Shown here piece after piece: positions 25,455-36,165 of a DNA stretch of 64,000 bases (positions within the stretch are counted from its first letter, which is position 1; every line of letters begins with the position of its first letter). Source of the DNA: Marthasterias glacialis. Its lineage: Eukaryota; Echinodermata; Asteroidea; Forcipulatida; Asteriidae. The translations under genes and the position numbers were made by a program. Location of the stretch: NCBI GenBank assembly GCA_911728455.2, contig OU452227.1, positions 9,767,110 to 9,831,109 on the forward strand, in the 5' to 3' direction. The notes under the pieces were generated by a model. The model ran no database searches and was not told the DNA's origin. It saw only the letters and a list, made by a program, of their open reading frames with translations.

Positions 25455-26199
25455 AGGGCTACCAGTCACCAATCTATTCAGAACGTCATGTTGAAACTCT
25501 TGGGTTAAGGAATAAGTATCCAACCATATTCGGATGATTACAGAAACCTTTGGCACTGTCACATCTTTCGTTTTTGTTGTTTGCTCATGTAGTCGGTTGG
25601 AAATTGGAAATCGATGACACATTTAAATATTTCTTAATCATTATTGTTAGAAATCCTGGGTTGGGTTTGTACATTTCCAACCGTTTACTCGCTGATAGGC
25701 AGTTAGACCTTTGGTACAGGCTGCCACATTTGGTATTTCATTGTTCCTCTGCTCTTCTCCTACCACAGGTTCGGTTGGAATTTTTAATATCCCCTGTTGT
25801 ACTCGTTTAATGTTGAGAGCCATTTGGTGCTCGATATGTGGCAGGGTGTACCCCCCTCCTATTGTGTCTTCACTGTGTTCTGGAAATCTCTGGAATTCTT
25901 TTTAGAATTTTAGGGGGGTGCTTCTGTACAAGAGGGGAAGATTGTGTTAGAGAATGGGAACATTTGGGGGCCTCCCTCTGCCACACATCGGGCATGGTAT
26001 ATTGAGAGCAAGTCTATTAAGATATTGTACACATCGTTAAACTAAGGGCTACCAGTCACCAATCTATTCAGAACGTCATGTTGAAACTCTTGGGTTAAGG
26101 AATAAGCATCCAACCATACTCAGATGATTACAGAAACCTTTGACACTGTCACATCTTTCGTTTTTGTTGTTTGCTCATGTAGTCGATTGGAAATTGGAA
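25455..26199 (+). repeat. 155-bp direct repeat pair flanking about 435 bp
   Basis: 25455-25609 and 26045-26199 are nearly identical (AGGGCTACCAGTCACCAATC to AAATTGGAA), with only about five or six differences. They are separated by 435 bp of different sequence. No LTR hallmarks (TG...CA ends, primer site) were seen. Confidence 0.85.
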
Positions 26200-27919
26200 T
26201 GCATCACTTTTTGAAACACAAACATCAGACTAGCCCTATGTCGGACTCTTCATCAGTGCTGGAGAATTTACACGAAAGTGAAGGTCTCCATGGCTAGCCT
26301 AAGACTTGAATAAAGACTAACACTGTTTTCTCGTTCAGACGTTCACTTAATTTTGATTTAATCACATTTAATCAGCATTTGTTTTGTTGTGGACTATTTG
26401 CATATAAATTCAACCAAAACAAGGAACTTTCTCAGAAATTGAAACTTTGTACAACTACAATCAATTCATCACAGTTTTACCGAAGAGCAATTGGATCTGA
26501 AGGTGTTACCACAAGCTGGACTCAAGCGGGCGACGTGTGTAAGGTAACGCGAGTCAGAATCCTTGCTCTACGGGTTTACAAACTCCATTCCAATATCGTT
26601 TTTGCTGAAGCGTTTGAACATCTTGGATGTCAATTCGGGGGGGGGGAATAATAAACGAAAAATATTGATATTGCATCAACTTAAGTTTTGTCAAAAGTGA
26701 ACCTAAGGATATGGTAAACCCCCACTATTAAATACAAATTCACACATAACAGTTACTGGTATCAACGTACATTATACAGAGAACTAATCTGTCTTCCAAT
26801 TCAACGGACAAAGCAATCACGACCTTTCAGTCACAGGCATGGTATTTTTCCTAGTCTGATTCCAGATTTCTTCCTTTTTTCCCTTTTTTTTTGCACTGTG
26901 AAAAATCAGTATAATTGTTGTTAAATAGCCTGGAAAAAATATGTTAAAGCCTATACCATCCTTTTATTCCAAGGGACAATAAATATCATGTCTGAAATGG
27001 TGCAGACAAAGTAAATACACACATTCTCTGGTTGAGGGTTCGAGGTACGGTGAGCCTGTAACTTTGATTGTGTAGTTTTACAAATTATCATGTACAACAT
27101 CGAAGCATTACATTTAGTCATTGTAAGTCTACAGGTTTCCTCAACGGTAGGCAGTATGTCAATATTATTTACGACAAAATTAAAGTTGCGTGGCCCGATT
27201 TTCGCCGAAAGAATTTTGTTTAAAGAGGTTTTTTTCTCCGAACGTATTTTGACAGATGGTGCTGTTTCAAAACGAAAAAGATATACCAGAAAACTTTCGC
27301 AAAATGCCGCGGACAGTGCACAAAATACACTCATGCAAAATTGTTCGTACCAGGCCGATGGATGCGAGATAATGTCAAGATCCTGACAATATTTTTTTTT
27401 AGTTTTTTGACGGTTTTTATGTTTCTCGTGCAATACCTTAAATGAAAGCTTATTAACTTTCGAATCTATTAAAATAGCCATTTAAAATTTTAATCTATTG
27501 GTGTTCGGTCAAATCAGCCAAACATCGGACCTAACATCTTTAATTTCCACTTATTTTGTTTAAGTAATAAAACAAAACGCACAGGCCACCCGTGTGACAG
27601 GGTTGGTCACACTCAAAATGCGCCTTTCTTTTTTACTTCACAAGTTTCTGATTAATCTGGTACAGACACTTTCATTTACTGTTACTGGTCTTCAAAATGC
27701 TTTCTAGTCTTGAGTTTAAGACGTTATGGAAGACATTTTTTAATTATTTTTTTCTGATTATTGTGGTCCTTTAAAGGTTGCAGAAGAGGCATGGCTTTAA
27801 TACAGTAACTCCGTCACACACGTGGGCCCAACATCACACATGCATTAGTCGGTATCTCTGTAATGGTCGGCTGCTGGTTGTACACCGATTTTACAGGCGG
27901 GCTGATCGCAGAGAGTCGT

Positions 27920-28078
27920 GAGCCCTTTTCGAAACCACGGCTTTGGCTTTGACTCCGGCTTAGGCTCTGGCTTAGGCTCCGACCGCCTCTATGTAGCCCC
28001 GTACAGTAAGCACTCACACGTTTTCAAATTTACTGATGGAGCCTATAAGCCGCAGCTGCGGTTTCGAAAAGGGCCTCT
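27920..28078. mobile_element. Fold-back MITE-like element downstream of SANS
   Basis: Left end GAGCCCTTTTCGAAACCACG, right end GCGGTTTCGAAAAGGGCCTC (imperfect inverted ends). Interior of simple GGCTTTGGCT/GGCTCTGGCTTAGG repeats. Confidence 0.7.
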
Positions 28079-28096
28079 CAGACAAGCTGTTGTCTA

Positions 28097-28102
28097 TTTT
28101 AT
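28097..28102 (-). terminator. Candidate SANS polyadenylation signal
   Basis: AATAAA on the minus strand about 145 nt past the SANS stop codon; the most suitable signal in that flank. Inside or next to no other gene. Confidence 0.4.
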
Positions 28103-28246
28103 TGGGTTTCTTTGGAGATCATCGAGATGTGTCGTGCCTGACCTCTGACGTTGTGACCTGACTCAATACAATTTCTGAGCACGGGTCTCATGTCTTAAAG
28201 TTTGAACCAAAAATAATAATAATACAGTTCCCACAACTGCTGCTAG

Positions 28247-31200
28247 CTAAAGCGGTGTATCCCCCATGATGCCCGGCGCGCCCATGGCGTTTCGCCTCCT
28301 AGTTATAGCATCAGTCAGTTTCCTCCTCGGTCCCAGGGGCAGACCTAACTTGACAAAGTCCTCGTCCGTGAGAAGAACCAAAGCCTGGAGATCGATCTCC
28401 TCACGGGTAAACATCGGCAGATACTCCGATAGGCTCAACACTGCAAGAAAAAACTCTAGGTCACTGGTTTGCGAATGTTCTTCGTCTTCGTCCGAGTCTA
28501 ACAGCTCTTCATCCCATGGTAAGTCCGCAGCAGTTGCTTTTAGGGCAGATGCGGATGGTCTTCGGGCATCATCAACAGCTCTGGACACTGTTGGGTTACT
28601 CTCCCCATTCTTCACATGTCCTATTGAAACTGCATTAGTCAGTAAGTCCTCCTCGGCCGTGCTGTCTGAAGGGTCTATTTTATTAGCTGGTAAACTCTGC
28701 AGGCTCTCGGCAACGGGACGGTCTGATGTCGGGAGCCAGAAGCTCGACTCCCGGACGTCCGGACGAGCTTCATCCCGACCTTCACTTGGTTCGCTGATTG
28801 TGGATCGCGTGTCCGATATCGACCCGTCGACGGATTTGGCTTTGCCGCTGCTCAGAGCAATCGAAGAGAATGTTCCTGTGTTGCTCTGTGATGGCCGACT
28901 CAGAGCCGGGCTGGAGCTGTTGCTTTTGGTTGTACCTTTCTTCTTCACGTAGAGTCCAGATTTCTTGGCGGTTTTTTGCTCCTCCTTCTTAATCCACTTG
29001 GCGTGCTCGGCATGCATCTTATTCACCTTCTTCACTCTTTTGTCAGCTTCATCCAGAGCCTTCTCCCTCATCTTCTTCACCTGTTTCTGGTTCTTGGCTG
29101 ATTGCTGAGCGACCACATCGTCCAGGAATGCCAGGCACCGATGGTGGTTGTTCTCGGCTGCCAAATCCTTGGCGGTCCGGTAATCGTTGGTCAGGGACCA
29201 GATGTTACAGCCGAAGGATACCAGGAAGGTCAACGTGTCCAGGTGGTTACTTAGGGCGGCGTAGTGCAGCGCCGTGTGACCCTGGGTGTCGCAGAGGTCG
29301 GGGTCTCCCCTGGGAATACAAATAATACGTAAATAAAACGTAAACTATGTTTTCAAAGAAACACATTTTATTATTGGACAAGCCTCTTACTATACACAAA
29401 ACGGTCCAAAAAGAGTGCGGCCCCCTCAAAATATAGGACGGAGTAACACATCACGGGATCATGATATTTCCAACAAGATAGCCATAACTTGTTCGCGTGT
29501 TTTTTTTGTGGGTGTTTTTCGTCACAAGGAATAATTTTGACATACTTATTTTGTAATTTCGGGGAACTGGGGTCAGTCAGTAGATTTCATGTACATGGAT
29601 AATCATGGTGCGGCCATCTTTAAAAAAAAATATTCAAATTGCACAAAAAAAGAGAGGCCGAAAACTGGTGACCCCTTGTTGCGGTAATGATAATCGGTAT
29701 TCATTAGTACTAATGAAGACAGGGAATGAGACAAACAAGATGGCGACAGCGTGATAACTTCCCACCGGTATACCATCACCTCTCTTTACTCGAAGGGTGA
29801 TTAATCGTGTGATAAAACTATCCAATCGTTATCTGAACAATTAACTTGAAATTAATTTGACATTTAACTGGAACTAAAGACCCGTGCTGTCGATTGTTTA
29901 AGGGTTTAGAGTCTACAGTCCACGCAGATTAAAAAAGGGCGCAAAACATTCATTCACATGAAAAGGATGTGTTGTTTATCAGCGTTACTGATTGCATTCG
30001 TACTAATGAGTCCCGATGTTCGATGTTATTACTCGAAAGATAAAAATAGTCGACCAAAGTGGTCGAGTATTTGTTTATTATTGTGTGGGAGATGGAGATG
30101 TTTTGAGAAGGGCAAAAAAAGCAAGTTGTCAGAAAGAATTCAAGTTTTTTTAATATATATATTTTATGATCAATTTGATCCAAAGTGGTCAACATCGGTT
30201 AATAAACTTTTTAGTTCTAACTCTGTTCCTGGACTTATGCAGCAAGTGGCGCCGAGTACTTTGTACACACTTTTTCATCTACAAGGGTGTGACTTACATC
30301 CCGATTTGACCCTTTTTGAGATATGGTGGACAGTATAGAAGTTAACTGCTTGGTTTGGGTGTATATACAGACAAATTTACCCAAACCTAGTGTCATAGTA
30401 TTGTGTCCACCATATCTCAAAATGGCTTATGGGATCAACTGATGCATTACAAGTCAACCATAAAACAGACACAAAACAAATTTTCTAGTAATAACACATT
30501 ATTTTTGTTAAAATTAAAGGTAAACCTACTCTCAGAATGAATTGTATTTTTATTGCCTCTCATGTTTTGTAGACACACTTTTTTCTCCTGCACGGTCAAA
30601 ATTGGGTCGGTTGAACCGTTAAATTAACAGTTGCCCAATCGGCCCCAGTTTGGACCGCTCGCCTCTACACTAATCCGAGCTGCAGTGCTCGTTTATGGTG
30701 TTTTACACCACCACAGTTAGCTATGGCCACCGCACTTGCGTGTGACACAATAGCGCGTCAGCGCGCGTATGTACCAATCAGCATGGAGCATTCACAGTGC
30801 CTGTGCATCGACGTGCGCGTGCGGCGGCCATAGCTAGCTGCGGTGGTGTAAACGCCCGTGAACAGGCTGCTTGGATAGTCATAGCGCGTTTTGCATCTTA
30901 TATGCTGCATGTGCCAACGAGAAGATAAACTTCGATAACTCCACAGAAAAGTTGAATTCCTAATATTAGGACTATTTTCCATATTCCAATGACTTTTTGA
31001 AAGCGAGGTTAACCATGAAAACACTCACAATTAGACATGAATACACCAAATGACTGACCAGCCAAGCAGCAACATATACGATCTCTGATTACAAAAATTG
31101 GGGGAAAATGTTGGTACTTTCTGTATAACTCAAACCAATTTCAAAACATCCCACTTTAGAATACACACCGGTTTATCAGCATCTAAAATAGCAACAGAAA

Positions 31201-34200
31201 CCTAGAAATGCAGGTATTTATCAAGTACTTGAGATTTCCGCATATTACGATACGACAAGTCATTGTACAATACACTGATTTAACACTAGGTAACAGCGAT
31301 ATTGCGCTAAATTCTATATTCTTCACTGTTGAACTTTGCTCTAGGCCTGACGATCAACCAACGCCATCGCACTCTATCCCAAATTTGTGTGTAAATACAC
31401 GAATAAAGGAGAGATCAGTTGCAATTGTTAGCCGAGGCTACTTGGTGGGATCACGTGACGCACCCGGGCGCCTTTATCTGCTGAATAAACATGTCCACGT
31501 CAGTGTCTCTTAACCAATCACAATGGGTGTAATCGGTCGTTTTGGCTTGTTTTGAGTGGATGTTGTTCAGTGAGTAGTGAATGTGAAGGCCTACGGTAAT
31601 CTACACGTCAAGTATGTGATAAAGTAGTTAAGTTTGATTTACAGAAAACTGTTCATTTAACAAAGGATTTTTTTCCTTTCCCCGTAAAATCATAACTTTT
31701 TCATAACAACACATGACTATAAGTTGATCGTTCGCTTTCAAGGCCCAAGAAGAATTAGTAACTTTCGTCGGCCATTTTGTTTTTCGCTGCAACCATCATT
31801 TCATGTGTATTTTTGGTCTACCTACCTGATAACAAAACATTGCTCATTATGTAAACGTATATGTTGTGGGAAATTTATCCGGGATTATTCTAAAGAAAAT
31901 TCATGGTGCCATCACTTTTGAATCGATAAACTATCAACTGAATAAGAGGCATAAATTCATACTCAAGAAAGACCCACATGTCGTGTGCCCCGAAGAAGGA
32001 CGCAACAAAAGTGTGACCGGCAAAAGTTCGTGAGCAAATACTCTCCAAAACTGTGTTACAAGAAAACTATAGTTTGAAAGTTTGGTCGTTTTTCTGCTAC
32101 TTTGTAAGTAATTCAGGAAAGTTAAATTCTGCAATGTCTCGGGTGTAATTCTAGTAACAAATATACAACAGCTATACCCACTTGTTTCACTTGTTTTTGC
32201 TTGTGACCTTCTGCTGGGGCAAAAAGTTGTAATTTGTGTGCCCAGAAAAAAAGGTCCAGCCTTGCGACCTTCTTCCGGCCACACCACGATGTGTTTAGCA
32301 GCGTTTGAGGTATGTTTTATGCATCCGTATTGTGTTGTTTTACGTAATTTTATTAAGTACATCGCTTCAGTTATATAGAACAACTTGAGTCACGAACTTT
32401 GCTATCAATCTGGTAGGATTTCGGGTCAAAGGTTGCTTGCACTTTGATACAGTATTTCGACGACAGTCAACTGGCGACCCATTGACCGATTTTAAATTTC
32501 TTCAGACAATGTACAAGCATTGATAAGCTGTGCTCGATTTAATCCTTGCGATGTGTTGCCTTTCTGCCAATCAAAGTGCTGCACTCTAGAGTTGCCGAAA
32601 AAAACGCGAACCCGGTCGAAATTGGATTGAAGAAAAACAAAATGGCGTGTTGTGGCCGAGCGGTTAAGAAACCTACAAGGAAATGTGTTATTTAGTGTAC
32701 CGTCCGTATTAGGGCACGGGAGGAGGGAGGGTGTCAACTGTACGGAACCCGTCGTTGTCCAGGTTCCGTCACTTGCCACTGAAGTTCTCCATTGCCAATA
32801 TTTGACAGGACGAATTTCCACAAGTTAAAAAAAAGAAAACATTTTAAGCAAAATCCCCTTGCCACATCACGCAGTCAAAATGTGTTACCTAATAATATGT
32901 TATCATGCGTTCACTGTATAAACCCCACACACGTTCATGATAATACTACCTTTATCATGGTGTTGTAATATTGGATCAAGATTGGATTAAGCCTATAAAT
33001 ATTACGCCATTTTTATTGTCATAACCCTGAAGCGGACCTAGCGGGACCAAAGGGGATGTCCCACAATGACATAGGCCTATAAAATTAAACACCTCTCTTA
33101 GTTTTGTTTTATGCCTGTGAAGTCTCAGCTATACTCGTCTAGCTTTTTAAAATACGAATGATTCCCTCGGACTCTAAATAGAACTAAGAAAACTGCGCAG
33201 ACATTAATTATAAGGGGGTCAATTTTCAATGTTTGACAGTTATCTTGAAAAAATGCTTCTAAATTTTCCTTGTAAAGATTCATATATTCATTGTGTTACT
33301 GAAAAGGACCGTGAATGTAACATTTTAGTCTTAGAATGGATCGTTCCCTTCCCTAGAGTCCCATTGGCCCCTCTAAAAATTCCTCCCGTCCTGACCCCGT
33401 AGTCTAACCCCCTCAAGTTTGTGTAACCTTTTACTTTAAGTTACATGTTTCGTTAGTTTTCTAATTATCCTCTGTACCACTTTGTATGTTGTTGTTTCTG
33501 ATATTGGCTGACTAGACAATAATACTAATAAAGTAACATGTCAGTGGCATCGGCAAAAAATGATGACATGTTGTTCACCTCGTTCTCAAAGATGTTGGGA
33601 ATGGTAACCAGCATTATTTACAGTTATGGTCGTTGTATATGAAACCTTATAATCCCAAAAGTGACTCAACCTTTTAGTTTTAGTAGAACCTCATCTTCAA
33701 AAGAGGATGCTGATAATTCTCAAATGATGAATGACAAAGTGTTCTGTCGAAATATAGTATAATAGTTGCCAACTGTGCTCGATTCACGAATGGGTAAGAT
33801 TGATCTTAAAAATGAGTTATCCAGTCTGATTTTATAGTGCCTACTGGATATTACAAAACAAAACACTAATACCAAAACAATAATGCCAACTCATCATAAT
33901 TATGATGAATCATTTTTTAGTGACCATGCTAATAATCAGCAGTGGGTGAACAAAACTTAGGTTAAATTCGTTAGGTTAAAATTAGGTTAACTGCCAAGCT
34001 GTGCTAACTAAACAGTCAGTGAAACGGGTTAATTAAACAGTTATGTGTTGTTTTAGTAGTTAAAAAAAAATTGGCAAAATGTACGTACCCCCGAGACACA
34101 AGTAAACGCAATGCGTCCGTGTTGCCCTCATAGGCTGCCCACAGTGTCGGTGTTCGACCGAAATCATCGGGCTTGTTGGCGTCTCGTCTCGTCGCATCCC

Positions 34201-34249
34201 TCAGTAAATCAAGATGGCCGTCACGGGCCGCCTCGTGAAAGTGGTTCAT
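28247..34249 (-). CDS. USH1G: SANS-like scaffold (USH1G/ANKS4B family), two exons, complete
   Basis: Ankyrin/SAM scaffold that in vertebrates links harmonin and class VII myosins, in stereocilia (USH1G) or brush-border microvilli (ANKS4B). Exon 1 is 34249-34089, exon 2 is 29309-28247; donor GTACGT, acceptor CAG, 4.8-kb intron. The junction rebuilds VSRGGDPDLCD, as in human USH1G. Product 407 aa (human proteins 417-461). The start [16 protein letters not shown] aligns with MNDQYHRAARDG of USH1G. Ankyrin repeats occupy about 1-121 ([36 protein letters not shown]). A lysine-rich segment follows (about 120-190), then a serine-rich linker and the [13 protein letters not shown] acidic motif. The SAM domain is about 337-396 (ending [12 protein letters not shown]), and the protein ends DTPL, a class I PDZ ligand. 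Invertebrates seem to have one gene for the USH1G/ANKS4B pair, so the symbol stands for the family. The gene converges on KIF19 and diverges from GGH. Confidence 0.93.
30314..30422. repeat. Fold-back with perfect 19-bp ends
   Basis: TTTTGAGATATGGTGGACA at 30314-30332 is the exact reverse complement of 30404-30422. An inner mirror, GGTTTGGGT and ACCCAAACC, extends the hairpin. Confidence 0.8.
30671..30875. mobile_element. MITE-like element, family G, copy 1
   Basis: Begins ATCCGAGC and has GTGTTTTACACCACC near the left end. The right end mirrors this with GGTGGTGTAAACGCC and GGCTGCTTGGAT. GC-rich inside, with TGTACCAATCAGCATGGAG. A second copy at 37204-37402 shares nearly all of it. Confidence 0.8.
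31975..32293. mobile_element. MITE-like element with imperfect GAAGAAGG-containing ends
   Basis: Left end CACATGTCGTGTGCCCCGAA runs into GAAGG. The reverse complement of the right end is CACATCGTGGTGTGGCCGGA, also running into AGAAGG. The 149-codon open frame on the minus strand here lies within the element and is probably spurious. Confidence 0.65.
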
Positions 34250-34711
34250 GACTTCCTCTCTGCTGCTTTATATACTCTGCCTCCTTCTAAAACGCTACAC
34301 CCACAATGTAAGATTCACAATGACGGGACGGTATAAAAGCACCAAAACCAACTTGGTATAAAGCATGCCAACAGACTGAATTATACCAGGTTCCGATCCG
34401 TACGCACCTCAATCATCGTAGGTGGTGTTAATTTCATTGAAATTCAAACGGACTTTGGAACCGGAGCGCCCACGATGGCGGGTAACATTACAAAGGTTGC
34501 GGGCGGAGTCTCGAGCGAAGATCAGCCAGACTAAACAAAACTCGACTGTATTGAAACATGTTTATGATGTTTATTATGTACACCGTGTAGGGAGAATAGC
34601 AGACCCTTCTGTTAGTTAGGCTATTGTTGGGCTGCGGGGCAATTATTTAAAGTGTCAATGATACTCAAACGACGCTCACTCACACCAGGAGTTTGAAAAC
34701 GGGTTGCCCTT

Positions 34712-35084
34712 CAAGCCCCAGCTCAACATTGTTAAACTGACTGTAAACGACTCCCTTCTTTGCACAAATCAAGATATTTTGTAACAAAACCAACCTGTGA
34801 AAATGTCAGCTTATTTCGTTGTTTCATTTGCGAGAAAACGGTAAAAATGCATTCAGCATTTTTGTACGCATTCCTATAGGCAGAGTTCTCGCCTCACTGA
34901 GACGAAAACTGATTTTGGATCTTATTTCATTTGTTATTCAAAATCGACAACACTCCAGGAAGAAATATTTCAAAGAAAAGTTTTCTACCATCATTATCTT
35001 CATACCATGTAAGCTAAAGTAGGCCCCTATATGTAAATCTGTGAACATTATGTTTTTCTTCTTACCATGTTGAGCTGGGTCTTA
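34712..35084 (+). mobile_element. MITE-like element, family A
   Basis: Same sequence as 8597-8921: begins AAGCCCCAGCTCAACATTG, ends CATGTTGAGCTGGGTCTT. It sits between the SANS and GGH promoters. Confidence 0.85.
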
Positions 35085-35754
35085 GGAAACATTGACCAAC
35101 CGGAACTATCATTATTCCGAAATCAGAGGCAGAGTTTATCCAAGTTGCATGTCTTGAACTTTTGTTAAACAAAAGTAGCCTGCTACTAGTTGACACCGCT
35201 ATTCAGCTAAAACAAAATTATAAGTTTTAAGCGAATACATTGGTGACTCTGATGACTGATGTTTCTTTAAAATGACATTAAACAGTACAATGGCTTTCAA
35301 AATATAAGTTGATATATTTTGCTTATCTTAAACAGTTTTTAATTGTTATTTTTTTTTCAAGCTATGTAGGCTACCTGTATGTGTATGTTTTTACAAAGCT
35401 AAATTTTTCAAACTAAACAATGTTTGTTAAAAACTGGCGTATTGCAAACCTTATAAATAATTATCATGCAACCTAATGCAACGAAATCGATGTCTTTCTT
35501 ATTGCATCTATTGTTTTATAGGTAATTTAATTACATAATCATAGTTAAGGATAGTTAACTCCAAAATAATAAGTTCTAGAAGAAAGTTATTCATCCAGTT
35601 TAGATGCTGCATAGGTTATTACTAAAGGGATTATTATAGAGCGATTGTTTATTGCAGGGGCGCTAGGGTGTTTTGGGTTGTTTGTTGGTATGTTTGTTTG
35701 GTTGTCTGTTCGCTTGTTGGGTTGTTTATTTGGTTGTCTGTTCGCTTGTTGGGT

Positions 35755-35884
35755 TGTTTGTTTGTTTGTTTGTTTGTTTGTTTGTTTGTTTGTTTGTTTG
35801 TTTGTTTGTTGGGTTGATTGTTTGTTTGTTTGTTTGTTTGTTTGTTTGTTTGTTTGTTTGTTTGTTTGTTTGTTTGTTTGTTTG
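35755..35884 (+). repeat. (GTTT)n microsatellite, about 130 bp
   Basis: About thirty tetranucleotide units, interrupted once by GTTGGGTTGATT near 35810. It is preceded by a more diverged TTGGTTGTCTGTTCGC duplication (35698-35750). Frames through it (repeating CLFV) are artefacts. Confidence 0.95.
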
Positions 35885-36165
35885 ACCTATCACAACTCTC
35901 CCCCTAAAACAATTAAAACGACGAACTACACCACTTATTACGAACTTGTCAACAAGCGCATCTCAATGAGAAAACGGCAAAGGGAACGCATCCTTCCACG
36001 GGTCCAGAGTAGAGGCCAGAGGCTGTGCCCACAGACATCCTGTGCCGTTGTTTTGCAATTTTGCGAACCCGCCCTCTTGTGACGAGATATGACCTGAACT
36101 TTGTAGTTTTTGTTTATACGACAAGAGATCTTGAGACTTTGTTGTTGCTGAATAAGTAGAAAAGC

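Larger units (their letters stand above)
19598..28246. other. Intergenic interval between convergent KIF19 and SANS genes
   Basis: 8.6 kb without a recognised gene. It holds the presumed KIF19 3' UTR, a 22-bp minisatellite in two blocks (20507-20905 and 21715-21815), the fold-back at 21230-21562, family F elements at 22647-23062, an AT-rich gene-free stretch at 23100-25440 interrupted by a TIR element at 24245-24421, a 155-bp direct repeat pair at 25455 and 26045, and a fold-back at 27920-28078. The open frame at 26951-27481 (minus strand, 176 codons) resembles no family I know. Confidence 0.8.
29310..34088 (-). other. SANS intron (4.8 kb)
   Basis: No coding exon recognised. It holds fold-backs at 30314-30422, 30671-30875 and 31975-32293, a truncated tRNA-like SINE head at 32641-32672 (GTTGTGGCCGAGCGGTTAAG), and AT-rich sequence. 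An undetected small or alternative exon cannot be excluded, but the reading frame joins cleanly without one. Confidence 0.75.
34250..36165. other. Divergent intergenic interval between SANS and GGH
   Basis: About 1.9 kb separating the two start codons. It holds a family A element (34712-35084) and a long GTTT microsatellite (35755-35884). Promoter elements for both genes should be here, but none could be assigned confidently. No extra gene seen. Confidence 0.75.

Noticed and set aside
25455..26199. LTR retrotransposon with 155-bp LTRs
   Set aside because: No TG...CA ends, primer-binding site or coding domain in the 435-bp interior; kept only as a direct repeat.
28266..28952. 228-codon plus-strand open frame
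   Set aside because: Antisense shadow of the SANS exon 2; the minus strand has the ankyrin/SAM similarity.
31934..32383. 149-codon minus-strand frame
   Set aside because: It coincides with a MITE-like element with mirrored ends and has no recognisable domain.
34267..34274. TATA box (TATATAAA on the minus strand) for SANS
   Set aside because: It is only about 20 bp before the start codon, so a normal start site about 30 bp downstream would fall inside the coding sequence. The start codon is well supported by similarity.
35645..36082. 145-codon frame rich in CLFVCLFV, resembling a membrane protein
   Set aside because: Translation of the (GTTT)n microsatellite.
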